Of a DNA stretch of 29,843 bases, positions 11,894 to 29,843 are shown piece after piece. The translations under genes and the position numbers were made by a program. The notes beneath the pieces are model-generated. The model was given only the letters and a program-made list of their open reading frames with translations, did not search any database and was not told where the DNA came from. The stretch is from NCBI GenBank assembly GCA_943704425.1, contig CALSCP010000099.1, positions 7,944-37,786 on the forward strand. The letters are read 5' to 3'. Source of the DNA: Ministeria vibrans ATCC 50519. Its lineage: Eukaryota; Opisthokonta; Filasterea. How positions within the stretch are numbered: the stretch's first letter is position 1; the number at the start of each line of letters is the position of its first letter.

Positions 11894-13111
11894 CAACAAC
11901 AACAACAACAACACATAATACATCATAGACACACACACACATATTATATTATATTATATGTATTACATCGCACATATTTCACACATCATACGCACTCGCA
12001 CACATCATACGCTCTCGATGTTTTCTTATTAACACGTATCCCATCTTCTGTTTGCGCAGACGTGTTGCTGTGTGGCGAGAGTCCTTCAATGGACTTGTGT
12101 CGGATCCCTTTGGCCTGGCGCTGTTTGAACGGTATCTGCGCGGCGAGTGCAGCGAAGAGAACATCATGTTCTGGCGGGCAGTCGGCGCACTGCAGCGATG
12201 TCACAAGAAGGGCGTTGCCCGAAGTATCATCCTCGAAATTGTGACCGAAATCTACGATATTTTCATCAATGAGTCGCCGCACGTCGACTCGGCCGCCTCC
12301 TTCGCCATCAACGTCACGGCGTCCGTCCGCGACAACCTTGAGCGGCTTTATGCCTCCAGAGACATTACAACATTTGACGCTGCAGCAGAGGTACCCGTTA
12401 CAAGCGATTATATTGGCATCACACCCTTACACACACCCTCACACACACACACTCACACACACACACACCCTCACACACACACACACACACACACACACCA
12501 ACACCATTGTGACCTTGTGTTTTCATTGTTTTTCGATTGTGCAGGCGGTTTTTTCGCTGATGCAACACGACCCCTACTCGCGCTTTTTACGGTCGGATAT
12601 TTTGGCACGGGCAGAGATGGGGGAGCGCAAGCGCGACAAGTCGATGCGCAAGAAACAGGCAGTGGAGACGAGCATGCGCCGCGCCAACACGCTTACTACG
12701 CAGGACAAGCAGACGTCAAACATTGCACGCCTCAAGATTGCCCGTACCCGCTCCGACGACGCACAAGCTCTGCGCAAGCGATCGCCTCTCGCTCCCACCA
12801 CTTCAAGCACGACGACTCGTTCTCCTGCCCATACGCTCACCTCAGTCGTCATCACCGCACCGTCCCCTCTCAGCCCCCCTGACTCCACTCCCACCCGCTC
12901 CCACAGTGCCAGCGCTGTTCTGGATGACTCCACTGCGGCCCTGTCATTGGTAGCCGGCACCTCCACATCCAACTCGCTCCCCTCCTCTCCCACATCCGTC
13001 AAACGCGCCGTCTCGGACACGTCAGGCGGCCGTCGCGGCGGGATCTTCTCCTCCCTCAAGGCTCTTCTTGGCCGCAAGCGGTCCGAAACTCGCTCCGCCT
13101 CCTCAGAGTAG
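11221..13111 (+). CDS. RGS-domain protein (regulator of G-protein signalling), four exons
   Basis: RGS domains speed GTP hydrolysis by G-alpha subunits at the plasma membrane. Exons are 11221-11347, 11616-11763, 12060-12390 and 12545-13111; all introns are GT-AG, phases agree, and the product is 390 residues. Residues 1-96 match no domain I recognise. The RGS domain spans about 97-222: WRESFNGLVSDPFG, FERYLRGECSEENIMFW, then DITTFDAAAE joined across the last intron to AVFSLMQHDPYSRFLRSD. This covers the first to last helices with the Glu-Asn and Tyr/Arg-Phe-Leu positions typical of RGS4-type domains. The remaining 165 residues are Ser/Thr/Pro-rich, with a basic end (GGIFSSLKALLGRKRS) that could bind membrane or be phosphorylated. 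No DEP, GGL or membrane segment is present. The first ATG was chosen; an ATG five codons later is in the same frame. Confidence 0.88.
11823..11891 (+). repeat. (CA)n microsatellite in RGS intron 2
   Basis: About 34 pure CA units lie in the 296-bp intron 11764-12059, followed by an (ACA)n run and further short CA/TA stretches to about 12005. Confidence 0.97.
12429..12496 (+). repeat. Interrupted (CA)n microsatellite in RGS intron 3
   Basis: CA units broken by CCCT/ACTC interruptions fill about half of the 154-bp intron 12391-12544. Confidence 0.95.
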
Positions 13112-13283
13112 CAAACATCCAAGATCATCTCACACTTAGCAGTCATTCCCCGCATGTACCATATTCTTTCATCTTGTATGATGAACACTACGTCATATTT
13201 ATAATTAAAATTCACTCTGATAAGAGTCAAGACAAAATAATAATATTATTAAAATAATAATATTTTTCATCTTCGTCGAAACC
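13112..13283. other. Intergenic region between the RGS gene and the SOD-repeat gene
   Basis: These 172 bp hold the RGS 3' end and the promoter of the next gene. An ATTAAA at 13204-13209 is a candidate RGS poly(A) signal. A perfect AT palindrome (AATAATATTATT, 13239-13250) and a second AAT-rich run (13251-13267) lie just upstream of the SOD-repeat start. Confidence 0.45.
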
Positions 13284-16200
13284 ATGACCCACCAGCTGCT
13301 TGGCCGCCTTGTGTTTCTCTCTGCCTTGCTGGCCTTGGCAGACGCTGCCGACCTCTCCAGTATGAATTGTCATTGTATATTCTCACTCGTTATCCTCAAC
13401 CTATCCTCCTCCTCCCTCTCCCCCCACCACATTCCCCTCAGGCCTCTCGGCAACGGCGGTCTTCGTCAGCCCCTTGGGCGGCGTCCAGGGCTCCATTGAC
13501 TTTGCCCAAACAGTCAACGGGACGAGCGTCAGCGCCACCGTGCGCAACCTACCGGTCGGCGCTGGCGCTTACCATGTCCATCAACTCCCAATCACTGGCG
13601 ATTGCTCGACCGCCGGCACTCCTTACAACCCCACAAAGTGAGACAAGAAAATGAAAAAGTAAATTGACGTGATTTTTTTTTTTTATCTCCCCTCTCGCTC
13701 TCTTAGCGTCTCTACCGCTTGCAATGCGTCACTTCCGTCGACGTGCAGCGTTGGAGATCTCTCAGGCAAGTTTGGTGTGCTGGAGAACGGCGTGACGCAG
13801 TCGTATGTGGACGCGAGTGTGTCGCTTCTCACGCGCGACTCGATTGTGGGGCGCTCGGTGGTTGTGCACGGGGCGGACGGCGCACCCATCGCATGTGCCA
13901 CTATTGTCTATGCCAATACCCCTTTGAAGACGGTGGTGGCCACCTTTCCCGTCGGCTCGCCCCTCGCCGGCACCGTCACCTTGCAACAGCCCGTCGATTA
14001 CCCCTCTGCACCCACCACCATCCTTGTCGACCTTGCCGCCGCCAACGACTCGTCACTTGCCTCTCTCGGTCACAAGTGGCACGTGCACGTCAATGCGGTG
14101 CAGCTCAGCGACGCTTTGGAGACAACAGCCACGGCGCAGCGCTGTCTCTCTGCCGGCGGTCACTACAATCCCTTCAATGTCAACACCACCGCACCCGCTT
14201 ATGCCGCAGGTTGTGCCGCCAACAAGAGCCTTTGCGAGGTTGGGGACGAGTCGGGCTACTTTGGTCGACTTGATTTGCCCGCCACGCAGCTTTTCACCGA
14301 TCCCTATCTGCCGCTGTCGGGCCCCGAGAGCGTCACAGGTCGCTCCATGGTGATTCACATTGCGGACGGTGGCGGACCCCGTCTTGCGTGCGCCTCCCTT
14401 GTCGAGGCGGTGCCACGCACCCTCACGTCGGTCTTTGCACGCAATGGTGTTTCTGGCTCGGTCGTAATGTCGCAGCTCAACGCCTGGTCACCCACCATCA
14501 TCACCGCCTTCGTCGAGGGCGCCGCCGACGCCCCGTACCCCTGGCACATCCATCGCTTCCCGGTCGTCGACGGCCTGTGCACCGCCGTCGTTGTGGGTGG
14601 CCACTACGACCCCTTCGCCGTCAATCACACTGACTACGCCACCGTCTGTTCGCCCTCGTCGCCCTATCGCTTTTCTGCCTGCGAGCTCGGCGACATCTCG
14701 GGTCGCTGGGGTTTGCTCGCGTCCGCCTCTGCCGCCACCTACCTCGACTTTAACACGCCCCTTTTTGGACGCTACGCCGTGATGGGTCGCAGCATAGTGC
14801 TGCACAGCAATGTCGACAACTCGCGTGTCGGCTGCGCGAGCATTGGTTACGAGAGCGCCCAGGTCGACACCGTCGTCGCTACCTTTACCACACCCATTGT
14901 TGGTACCATCACACTTCGTCAGGCTCGCAACCAGCCAGACGCCGAGACTACCATCCTGGTTGACATTGCCTATCCGGACACGGCCCTGCAGACCTTTGGG
15001 CACAAGTGGCACGTGCACGTCAACGCAGTGGGCGACGACGCCGCTGTGCCCAGCCTCCAGAGCCGCTGTCAGTCAGCCGGTGGCCACTACAACCCGCTCG
15101 GCGTCAACGTGTCGTCGCCCGCGTACGCCTCCCTCTGCTCCCCAACCACCCCGCTTGGCTGTGAACTCGGCGACCTCAAGGGCAAGCATGGCAACATGTC
15201 TATTCCCTGGACAGCCGCAAACAAGCGCATGTTTACCGACATCCAACTGCCCCTCAGCGGCCCTAATTCTGTCTCGGGTCGCTCCATTGTGATTCACACC
15301 GACAACGCTGGCGCTCCGCGTCTCGGCTGCGCCACCCTCGCTCCCGTTGTGCCCCGCATCGCGCAGGCCGTCTTCTTTACAGGCCCGGTCGCAGGCGTCG
15401 TCTCCTTCTCGCAGATGACTTCCGACGACCCCACTATTGTCTCGGTGAGCGTCAGTGGTCCCGATCAAGACACGGCCCTCATCCTCCATGCTCTTCCTCT
15501 TACCGTCGGCGACGGTTCGTGCCCCGCCGCTCAACTAGGCTCCATCTATGACCCGACTAATGCCCGTGCAGCCCCCACCAACGCTGCCACCTGTTCAAAC
15601 GGCTCGCCACCCCCCGCCTACAACGCGGGCTACGGCCTTTGCGCTGTGGGTAACCTGTACGCCAAGCACGGCGTCTTCACCCCCAGCAACACTGTGCCCA
15701 CCGTCTGGGCCGACTACAACTCACCGCTGTTTGGCAGCGACTCCATTGTGGGCCGTACTCTCGCCGTCCACAACAGAGCGTCGGACGCCATTGCCGCCTG
15801 CGCCGTCGTCACATACCTCACGGCGTACACTACTCTGCGCGCTACGTTTGACGACGCCTCTCCCCTCCGCGGCTCCATTACACTGCGCCAGCCTCGCGAT
15901 GACCCCACTGCCGAAACCCTTGTATTTGTCGACGTTCGCTACGCCGATCCGAACATGACGACCACGACCATTGAGCACAAGTGGCACGTTCACGACTTTG
16001 CCGTGTCGCCGCCCGACGATACCTCGTGTCAGTCAGCCGGTGGTCATTACAACCCACGCAACGTCAATGCGTCATCGCCTCTGTACGCCACGCTTTGTAG
16101 CCCAGCGACGCCTACCGGCTGCGAGCTGGGTGACCTCAGTGGCCGTTTGGGCAACATTGCCATTCCCGGCCGCTACATGTACACCGACGTCGATTTGCCG

Positions 16201-19200
16201 CTCGACGGTGACTTTTCCGTTGCCAACCGTAGCATCACTATTCACGCAGCAAACGCCACGAGCCCTCGCCTTGCATGCGCCACCCTCGACACCCTCGCGC
16301 CACGCCGTCTCAGCTCGGTATTTTCCCTGAGCGGCCAGGCCGGTGTGATCGTCGCCGAACAGACGCTTGTCACCGACCCCACCATTTTGACGTCGACTCT
16401 CATTGGCATTCCGGACTCTCCCAACCCTTGGCACATCCACCAGTTTCCCACCCTCGACGGCAGCTGCGGTGCCACGCAAGTCGGCGGTCACTACGACCCA
16501 CTCGACGTCAATCACACCGACTACTCGACGCGCTGTCAGCTCAGCTCGCCAACACGCTTTCGCGACTGCGAACTCGGCGACATCTCTAACAAGGTTGGCA
16601 ACCTTGTGTCGGGCACGCCGCAAACATGGTTTGATTTCCACCTGCCTCTCTTTGGACGACTTTCTGTCATGGGTCGCAGCTTTGTCATGCATGCAGGTAC
16701 CACCGGTGCGCGTGTTGGCTGCGCCAACATCGGCTACCCCACCACCGACATCACCACGGCAACTGCAAGTTTCCAACTGCCAGACCTTGTGGGCACCATC
16801 ACGTTGCGTCAGCCGGCCGGCATGCCCGACGCCGAAACTACCATCCTTGTCGACATTGAGTATGTCAATGCAGCCCTGACCGTGCCCACGTCGGGTCACA
16901 AGTGGCATGTGCACACTGACCCGGTTGGCACCGACGCCACCGATGCGACCCTTTCGCAGCGCTGCCTCTCCGCCGGCGGCCACTACAACCCGCTTCAGGC
17001 GAACGTATCGTCCCCGGCGTATGCGACACTCTGCTCGCCGACGACTCCGCTTGCGTGCGAGCTCGGTGATCTCTCGGGCAAGCATGGGCTCCTCGCTGTA
17101 CCCTCTACCGGCTCGTCCAAGGTTATGTACACCGATGTGCAGCTGCCTCTGTCAGGCTCCCTGAGCGTCCTCAATCGCTCCGTTGTGATTCACGCTGCCA
17201 ACGGCGGTGGACCACGCGTTGCCTGCGCCGACCTTGTTCCGCTGCAACCACGCTCGCTGAGCGCCTACTTTTTTGGCAACGAGGGCGTCTCCGGCTCGGT
17301 CATGTTTACCCAGGCGTACGCCGCCGACCCGACTTTGATCACGCCCTACCTTGTGGGCTTCACTGGCGCACGTGCATTTAGTCTGCGCGAGTTCCCCGTG
17401 GGCGCCCTTGGCGAGTGCACTCTCGACGCCGTTGGAGATGTGTACAACCCAGAGAGTGTCACTAATGCTAGCTGTGTACCCGGCACGTACACACACGAGG
17501 GACTTTGTGCTGTTGGTGATCTCTCCAGCAAGTATGGTACGCTCACCAGCGTCGATGCGTCCGCGTCGGCACCCAACGGCTACTTCGACTACAGTGTGAC
17601 GCTGTTTGGACGACGCGCCGTGGTCGGCCGCAGCGTGGTGCTGTCGGCGAACGAGAGCTTATGGGGCGACTCGATTGCGTGCGGTACCATCGCCTATCCG
17701 ACCGAGGTGGCACAGACAGTCGTCGTGAGCAGCGTCCAGTCGGCCTCGGGACTTGTTACGGGCTCCGTCACACTGCGGAAACTCGACGATGTGCAGTCGA
17801 CGGTGCACGTGATACTGCACAATGCGGATCCGGCACAGCCCAGCGTGGATCATGGCTGGGGTGTCTACACGAATGCCCCCAGTGCCGATGGCTCGTGCAC
17901 CTCGCTTGGCGGTGTCTACGACCCCGTCGGTCTGTTTGGTCTCAGTGGCTGCTCGACTGACTCGCCCACGGCGTGTGCGGTTGGTGACCTCACTGGCAAA
18001 CATGGTCGGCTCTCGGCACCCGCCGGTGCTTCTTCGACACAGTACTTTTTTACCGACGAGCAATTGCCGCTCGGTGGCGATTTCTCTGTGCTCACGCGCA
18101 GCCTCGTGCTACTCACGGAAAACCAGGGCACACAGGTGAGTTCATGTGCATCAACAACGCCACTGGTGGCCCGCACCATCACATCGACGTTCGCCATGAA
18201 CACCTACTATGGCTCTGTGACGTTGGAGCAGGTAGACGCGCGCTCGCCCACGCGCATCACCGTGTCACTCACGGGCGCCGTCCAGACGCCCAACCCATGG
18301 CACATTCACAACTTTCCTGTGGTCGATTTCTCGTGCGACGCCAACCAGATTGGCGGACACTTCAATCCGTTTGCGGTGGACGCGCAGGCCGTCGACTACT
18401 CGACGTTCTGTTCGCCCACCGCACCCACTCGCTTTGGTTCATGCGAGGTGGGCGATCTCTCGGGTAAGTTTGGTGACCTTGCGGCGAATGCCAACGGCGA
18501 ATGGTTTGACTATTCGCTGTCGCTGTTTGGGCCCGATGCAGTGGCCGGTCGCAGTGTGGTGTTGCACAGTGGCACGTTGGGTACGCGTTTGGCGTGCGCA
18601 TCGCTCGGCTACAATGGTGCCACCGCCGCCGAGCTTGTCACAGCCGTCGCCTACTTTGACACTGACGACGCGCAAGGCACCATCACCTTCCGTCAGGCTG
18701 CCAATGATCCCTTGGCGCCCACCACTGTTTTCCTTGATCTTTGGACATCACAGAACTTTGAGGCGCCCGGCGTCTCGTGGCATGTGCACTCGAATGCGGT
18801 GGGCGCCGACGCCGACGCGCTTCTCTCGTCCGGCAATCGCTGCCAGTCGGTCGGTGGCCACTACAACCCGAGCGGCGTGGATACGTCAAATGCGGCTGCG
18901 TATGCGGCTGCGTGCTCTCCGTCGACACCCAATGCGTGCGAGGTAGGCGATCTCACCGGCAAGTCGGAGCCTGTCGTGCTACCAGCACTTGGTGCCTCCA
19001 AACTCCTCTACTCCATTGGCAACTTGCCACTGTCGGGCTCGGAGAGCATTGTCATGCGCTCCGTTGTTATCCACCTGCCTGGAAGCTCGGCGCGCTTTGC
19101 GTGTGCCACCATCACGCAGCTGACCGCCCGCGAAGTTACGGCGCAGGTAAACATGGGCGGTGTGTCGGGGACTATTACATTTTCGCAGGTGTACCTCACC

Positions 19201-21888
19201 GACCCGGTGACGATTGACGTGGACGTGCGCGACCTGTCGGGTGGCCCCAATCCGTGGTACATGCGTACGCTTCCCTCTATCGATGACAACACGGGCACCA
19301 ACGTAGCGTCACCCACCGACTGCCCTTCGGTACTCTACGATCCTTTTGGCCGCCGGTCCGCCGCCGACTACGACACAGCGTGCACGAGTACCGCTCCGTC
19401 ACGCTGGGCTGCATGTGCCGCCGGAGACTTTGTCAACAAATTTGGCACTCTTCCTCCCAATGGCATCATGACGGGTCTCAGCGACCCGACCATATCGCTC
19501 TTTGGCCGTCATGCCATTTCGCGACGCTCAGTCCACATCACCATGTCGGCTGCAAATACATTCGCGTCGCTCGCCTGCGGCACCGTTGGCTTCTTTGGCT
19601 CGCCAACCACGGTCACGGCAAGCTTCGTGTGGCCTGTGCGCGGTTGGATTACCCTGCGCCAGGTGGCCGCGTCGCCCTTCTCGTCAACTACAGTCGAATG
19701 GAGTCTCGCTCAGGCGAATGCCACGCTGGGCACCACGTCGGGCCACAACTGGCACGTCCACATGGATCCGGTTGGGTCTGACGGTAGTCAGCACAGTTCG
19801 CTTGCCGACCGGTGTCAGTCGACGGGTGCTCACTATGACCCGACTGCGCGTGCCACGGCCGACGTCGGTGCCTACGACTGTGATGCCGCCGCTCCCTTTG
19901 CCACATGCGAAATTGGCGATGAAAGTGGCAAACTTGGTTCGCTCAGTGTGTCCACGTTGCTCTCAAGCCGACAGCTTCTGGTCGACGCAAGCCTGCCGCT
20001 GGCCGGTGCGCTCAGCGTCGCCGGACGCTCGATTGTCATCCATGGTGCCGCTGGTGTTGCCCAACGTCTCGCGTGCGCCACCCTCCAGGTGCAGGAGACT
20101 CGCGTGCTCAAAGCAACGTTGGGCACTGGCTCGCAGGGCGTGTCGGGCAGCGTGACTTTGTCGCAGGACTACGAGGGTGCCCACACCACGGCGAGCGTGT
20201 CGGTGACAGGTTTGCCTGCGGGCGGTGCCAAGTGGTACGTCCAGTCGCTGCCGGTCGCGTCTGGTGCCTCCGTGTGCGATGCAGCCGCCGTTGGCGACGT
20301 GTACAATCCTGCCGCCGTGAGCACGACCGAACCGGCGTACAGCACAGACTGCACGCTCACCTCACGCATTCGTCAGCAGGCCTGTCGTCAGGGTGATCTT
20401 GCTGGCCGCCTTGGGTCCCTGACACAGTCAGTGAGTAGCTTCGACGTGGCCGCCTTTGTGCTGCCGCTGTTTGGCCGGCAGAGTGTACAGGGCCGTTCCA
20501 TTGTGCTCACGGACGCATCCACGGACGCTCCACTTGCGTGCGGTACGCTTGAGCGCGAAGGAGCAACCGTCGTGACGGGCACGGTGGCCTTTAGCTCGGG
20601 GCAGTTGCGCGGGACCATTATCATGACGCAGGAACTCGGCGTGCCCAATGGCGACACGACACTCGTGGTGGACGTCGGCATTGCGTCGCGTCGTCGCGCC
20701 GCCGCTGTGTCAGGCAGCGCCTACAGCTGGGGTGTGCGCGACGGGGCAGCTTCGTCGGGCGGATGCAACGCATTGGCAACCGCGTTCAACCCAACCGGCG
20801 CGTCTACGTCGGGCTGTTCCGCCAGCACACCCAATCTTTGTGCCATGGGTGACCTTTCGGGAAAGTTTGGTCTGCTGACACTGCCCGCCACGGCAGCTCA
20901 GCGCCAAGTGTTCACCGACTCGACTTTGCCATTGCAGGGCCCCTTCTCGGTGAAGGACCAGTCGATGAGCGTTGCGTCGCCGACCAATTCGTCTGACCCG
21001 GTTGCTTGCACTGCCTTGACCACGGACTACACCGAAGAGACGCCTCCCGACCCGAATATCGGTGGCTCCGGCGGTGGCTCCTCCTCGGGCGGCATCATTG
21101 CCGGTGTAATTATCGGTCTCATTCTGCTCGTTTTGATTGTCATCTTCTTTGTGGTTCGACGCAAGCGCTCGCAGCGCACCAAGTACGTGACGCAGTCGTA
21201 CACGGCGTCGGTCGCGTCCAATGCCGCGCCCGTCGGTCACAACCCTATCTACGATTCGCGGGCCGCACCCACTGTTGCACCCACTGCCTCTGCTGCTGCG
21301 CCCGCGCCGCGCACGGGTCCGCGTCCAGAACGATACCGTGCGCTCTATGCGTACACTGCCAATGCAGTGGACGAGCTTGAATTGCAGGCGGGCGACGAGG
21401 TCGACGTAACTTCGCAGCAAGCCGACGGCTGGTACGTAGGCAAGAATCTGCGCACGCGCAAGTCGGGCATCTGTCCCGGAAACTATCTGGAGAAGTCAGC
21501 GAACTCGACAAGCCAACTGCAGGCTGGCGTGCAGGCGGCCGACGCTCGAATTGCTTCGCTCCAGCAGCAACAGCGAAGCAAAGCGCCCTCGCGGCCCACC
21601 TCAGGCCACATCTACGATTCGGTGCCCCGCCAACCGCGTAAGTCCGCGCCAGTCCCGCGCAACCCAAGTGTCGGTAACGCACGCCCCCCGTCGCGCCCCA
21701 CCTCGTCAGCTACGGGCGCTCCGCCACGCCCCGCCCCACGCCCGTCATCCGTCACCTCCGCCGCCCCGGCCCTCCCTGCGCCTCGTTCCAGCTCCACCAC
21801 CACGACCGGCCCTGCTAAGCCTCCGCGTGCTCCCTCGACTAACCCACCTGCGCGTCCTCCGCGTCCCGCTTCCCGTCCCGTGCAATAA
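13284..21888 (+). CDS. Giant single-pass membrane protein: 16 Cu-only SOD-like repeats, transmembrane helix, cytoplasmic SH3
   Basis: Exons are 13284-13359, 13442-13637 and 13707-21888, giving 2,817 residues. The start has an ACCATGA context and a hydrophobic signal peptide (LLGRLVFLSALLALADA). Sixteen SOD_Cu-like domains of about 150-165 residues fill residues 28-2535; intact ones show W-H-(V/I)-H, GGHYNP, GDLSGKHG, GR-S-(I/V)-V-(I/L)-H and (R)LAC. The usual zinc ligands (HGxP and RHxGD) are absent, as in Cu-only SODs. A Gly/Ser hinge leads to a membrane helix (about 2553-2574) followed by RRKRSQR, so the SOD array faces outside. The tail has NPIY (Tyr2606), a full SH3 domain (about 2633-2687: ALYAY, DELELQAGDEV, GWYVG, GICPGNYL), IYDS (Tyr2727) and a Pro/Arg-rich end. 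It may dismutate or sense extracellular superoxide and pass a signal or anchor to the cytoskeleton; that role is inference. Many NxS/T sites suggest glycosylation. Confidence 0.9.
13447..21041 (+). repeat. Coding tandem array of 16 SOD-like domains
   Basis: The HxH copper-site position recurs at residues 70, 216, 371, 526, 685, 851, 1000, 1158, 1316, 1476, 1623, 1783, 1942, 2107, 2268 and 2433, a spacing of 146-166. Odd domains are of one type (PWHIHxFP, FDY/DFN...LFG before GRS). Even domains are another (GHKWHVH...GGHYNP, FTD...LPLSG). The array therefore grew by duplication of a two-domain unit. HxH is kept in domains 1, 2, 3, 4, 6, 7, 8, 11, 12 and 14, and lost in 5, 9, 10, 13, 15 and 16. 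Confidence 0.88.
21091..21888 (+). other. Transmembrane helix and cytoplasmic SH3/proline-rich module of the SOD-repeat protein
   Basis: Nt 21091-21156 encode an unbroken Ile/Leu/Val/Gly/Phe helix, and the RRKR stop-transfer sequence follows. Nt 21241-21252 encode NPIY, about 21331-21495 the SH3 domain, and 21610-21621 IYDS. From about 21640 to the stop the sequence is rich in PPRP/APRP motifs, possible SH3 ligands. Confidence 0.9.
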
Positions 21889-21994
21889 TAACAGCTTTTT
21901 ATCTTTCTTCCCCTCCTTCCCTTTTAATATTGTTCAAACTCATTCTATTGAAATACGTCTTATAATATTTTTAAAAGAAAAACAAAAGGTGTGT
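21889..21994. other. Short convergent intergenic region (SOD-repeat gene / PI4KA)
   Basis: Only 106 bp separate the two stop codons. The DNA is T- and AT-rich. No AATAAA is seen on either strand; an ATTAAA on the minus strand (21923-21928) is a weak candidate for PI4KA. The two 3' untranslated regions must be very short or overlap. Confidence 0.45.
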
Positions 21995-29767
<7,773 letters not shown>

Positions 29768-29843
29768 CTGCACACACACAACAGAGACAAGTGTTAAAAA
29801 CGACACTCGATCACTTTCTTCATTTTTTTTTTTTTTTTTTTTA
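29768..29843 (-). other. 3' end of an upstream PI4KA intron
   Basis: The coding strand shows a poly-A run at the window edge (T on the + strand, 29823-29842), then a pyrimidine/GT-rich stretch ending TGTGTGTGCAG just before GAGACGCCC. The frame remains open into it, but only a GTG precedes the conserved protein, so it is better read as intron than as the start of the gene. Confidence 0.75.

Noticed and set aside
13239-13267. AT palindrome as a named promoter element or origin
   Set aside because: It is a simple AAT/ATT run; low complexity explains the symmetry, and no further motif supports a function.
13284-13654. Separate small genes at the 5' end of the SOD-repeat gene
   Set aside because: The short frames are exons 1 and 2; GT-AG splicing with matching phase joins them to the long frame and completes SOD domain 1 and the signal peptide.
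29768-29806. GTG at 29806 as the PI4KA start
   Set aside because: The codons before GAGACG read through a pyrimidine/GT tract ending in CAG, a typical acceptor, and no ATG is present. The protein is expected to extend further upstream.

Overview
The window is a compact, GC-rich nuclear DNA segment from a eukaryote, most likely a single-celled opisthokont or a close relative. The evidence is spliceosomal GT-AG introns of about 50-300 bp, long eukaryotic multidomain proteins (ATR kinase, type III alpha PI 4-kinase, RGS protein, SH3-bearing membrane protein), in-frame poly-Gln/Asn/Ala/Asp tracts, and abundant microsatellites. The SH3 domain, tyrosine motifs, RGS domain and CENP-P-like kinetochore subunit favour Opisthokonta or Amorphea, but I cannot name a species.

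Six protein genes fill almost all of the 29.8 kb. From left to right they are: (1) ATR (+), cut at its 5' end by the window, with its FATC domain completed by a short last exon; (2) a seven-exon gene (+) whose spliced 302-residue product resembles centromere protein P; (3) a ZNHIT2-like HIT zinc-finger gene (-); (4) a four-exon RGS-domain gene (+), divergent from ZNHIT2; (5) a 2,817-residue single-pass membrane protein (+) with 16 tandem Cu-only superoxide dismutase-like domains outside and an SH3 domain, tyrosine motifs and a proline-rich tail inside; (6) PI4KA (-), with its 5' end outside the window and its catalytic core spread over the last five exons. Intergenic gaps are only about 70-240 bp. 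No RNA genes, mobile elements or CRISPR arrays were seen.

The genes do not form one pathway. ATR (DNA damage signalling) and CENP-P (inner kinetochore) are chromosome-maintenance genes lying head to tail. ZNHIT2 belongs to assembly of large RNA-protein complexes. RGS, the SOD-repeat protein and PI4KA all act at the plasma membrane, but shared function is not shown by their adjacency. The most unusual object is the SOD-repeat protein: the copper-binding His pair is kept in ten domains and lost in six, in a pattern that suggests a four-domain higher-order repeat, and the array is joined to a cytoplasmic SH3/NPxY signalling tail.

Exon boundaries were derived by hand from reading frame, GT-AG sites and family similarity recalled from memory; no alignment or transcript evidence was available.
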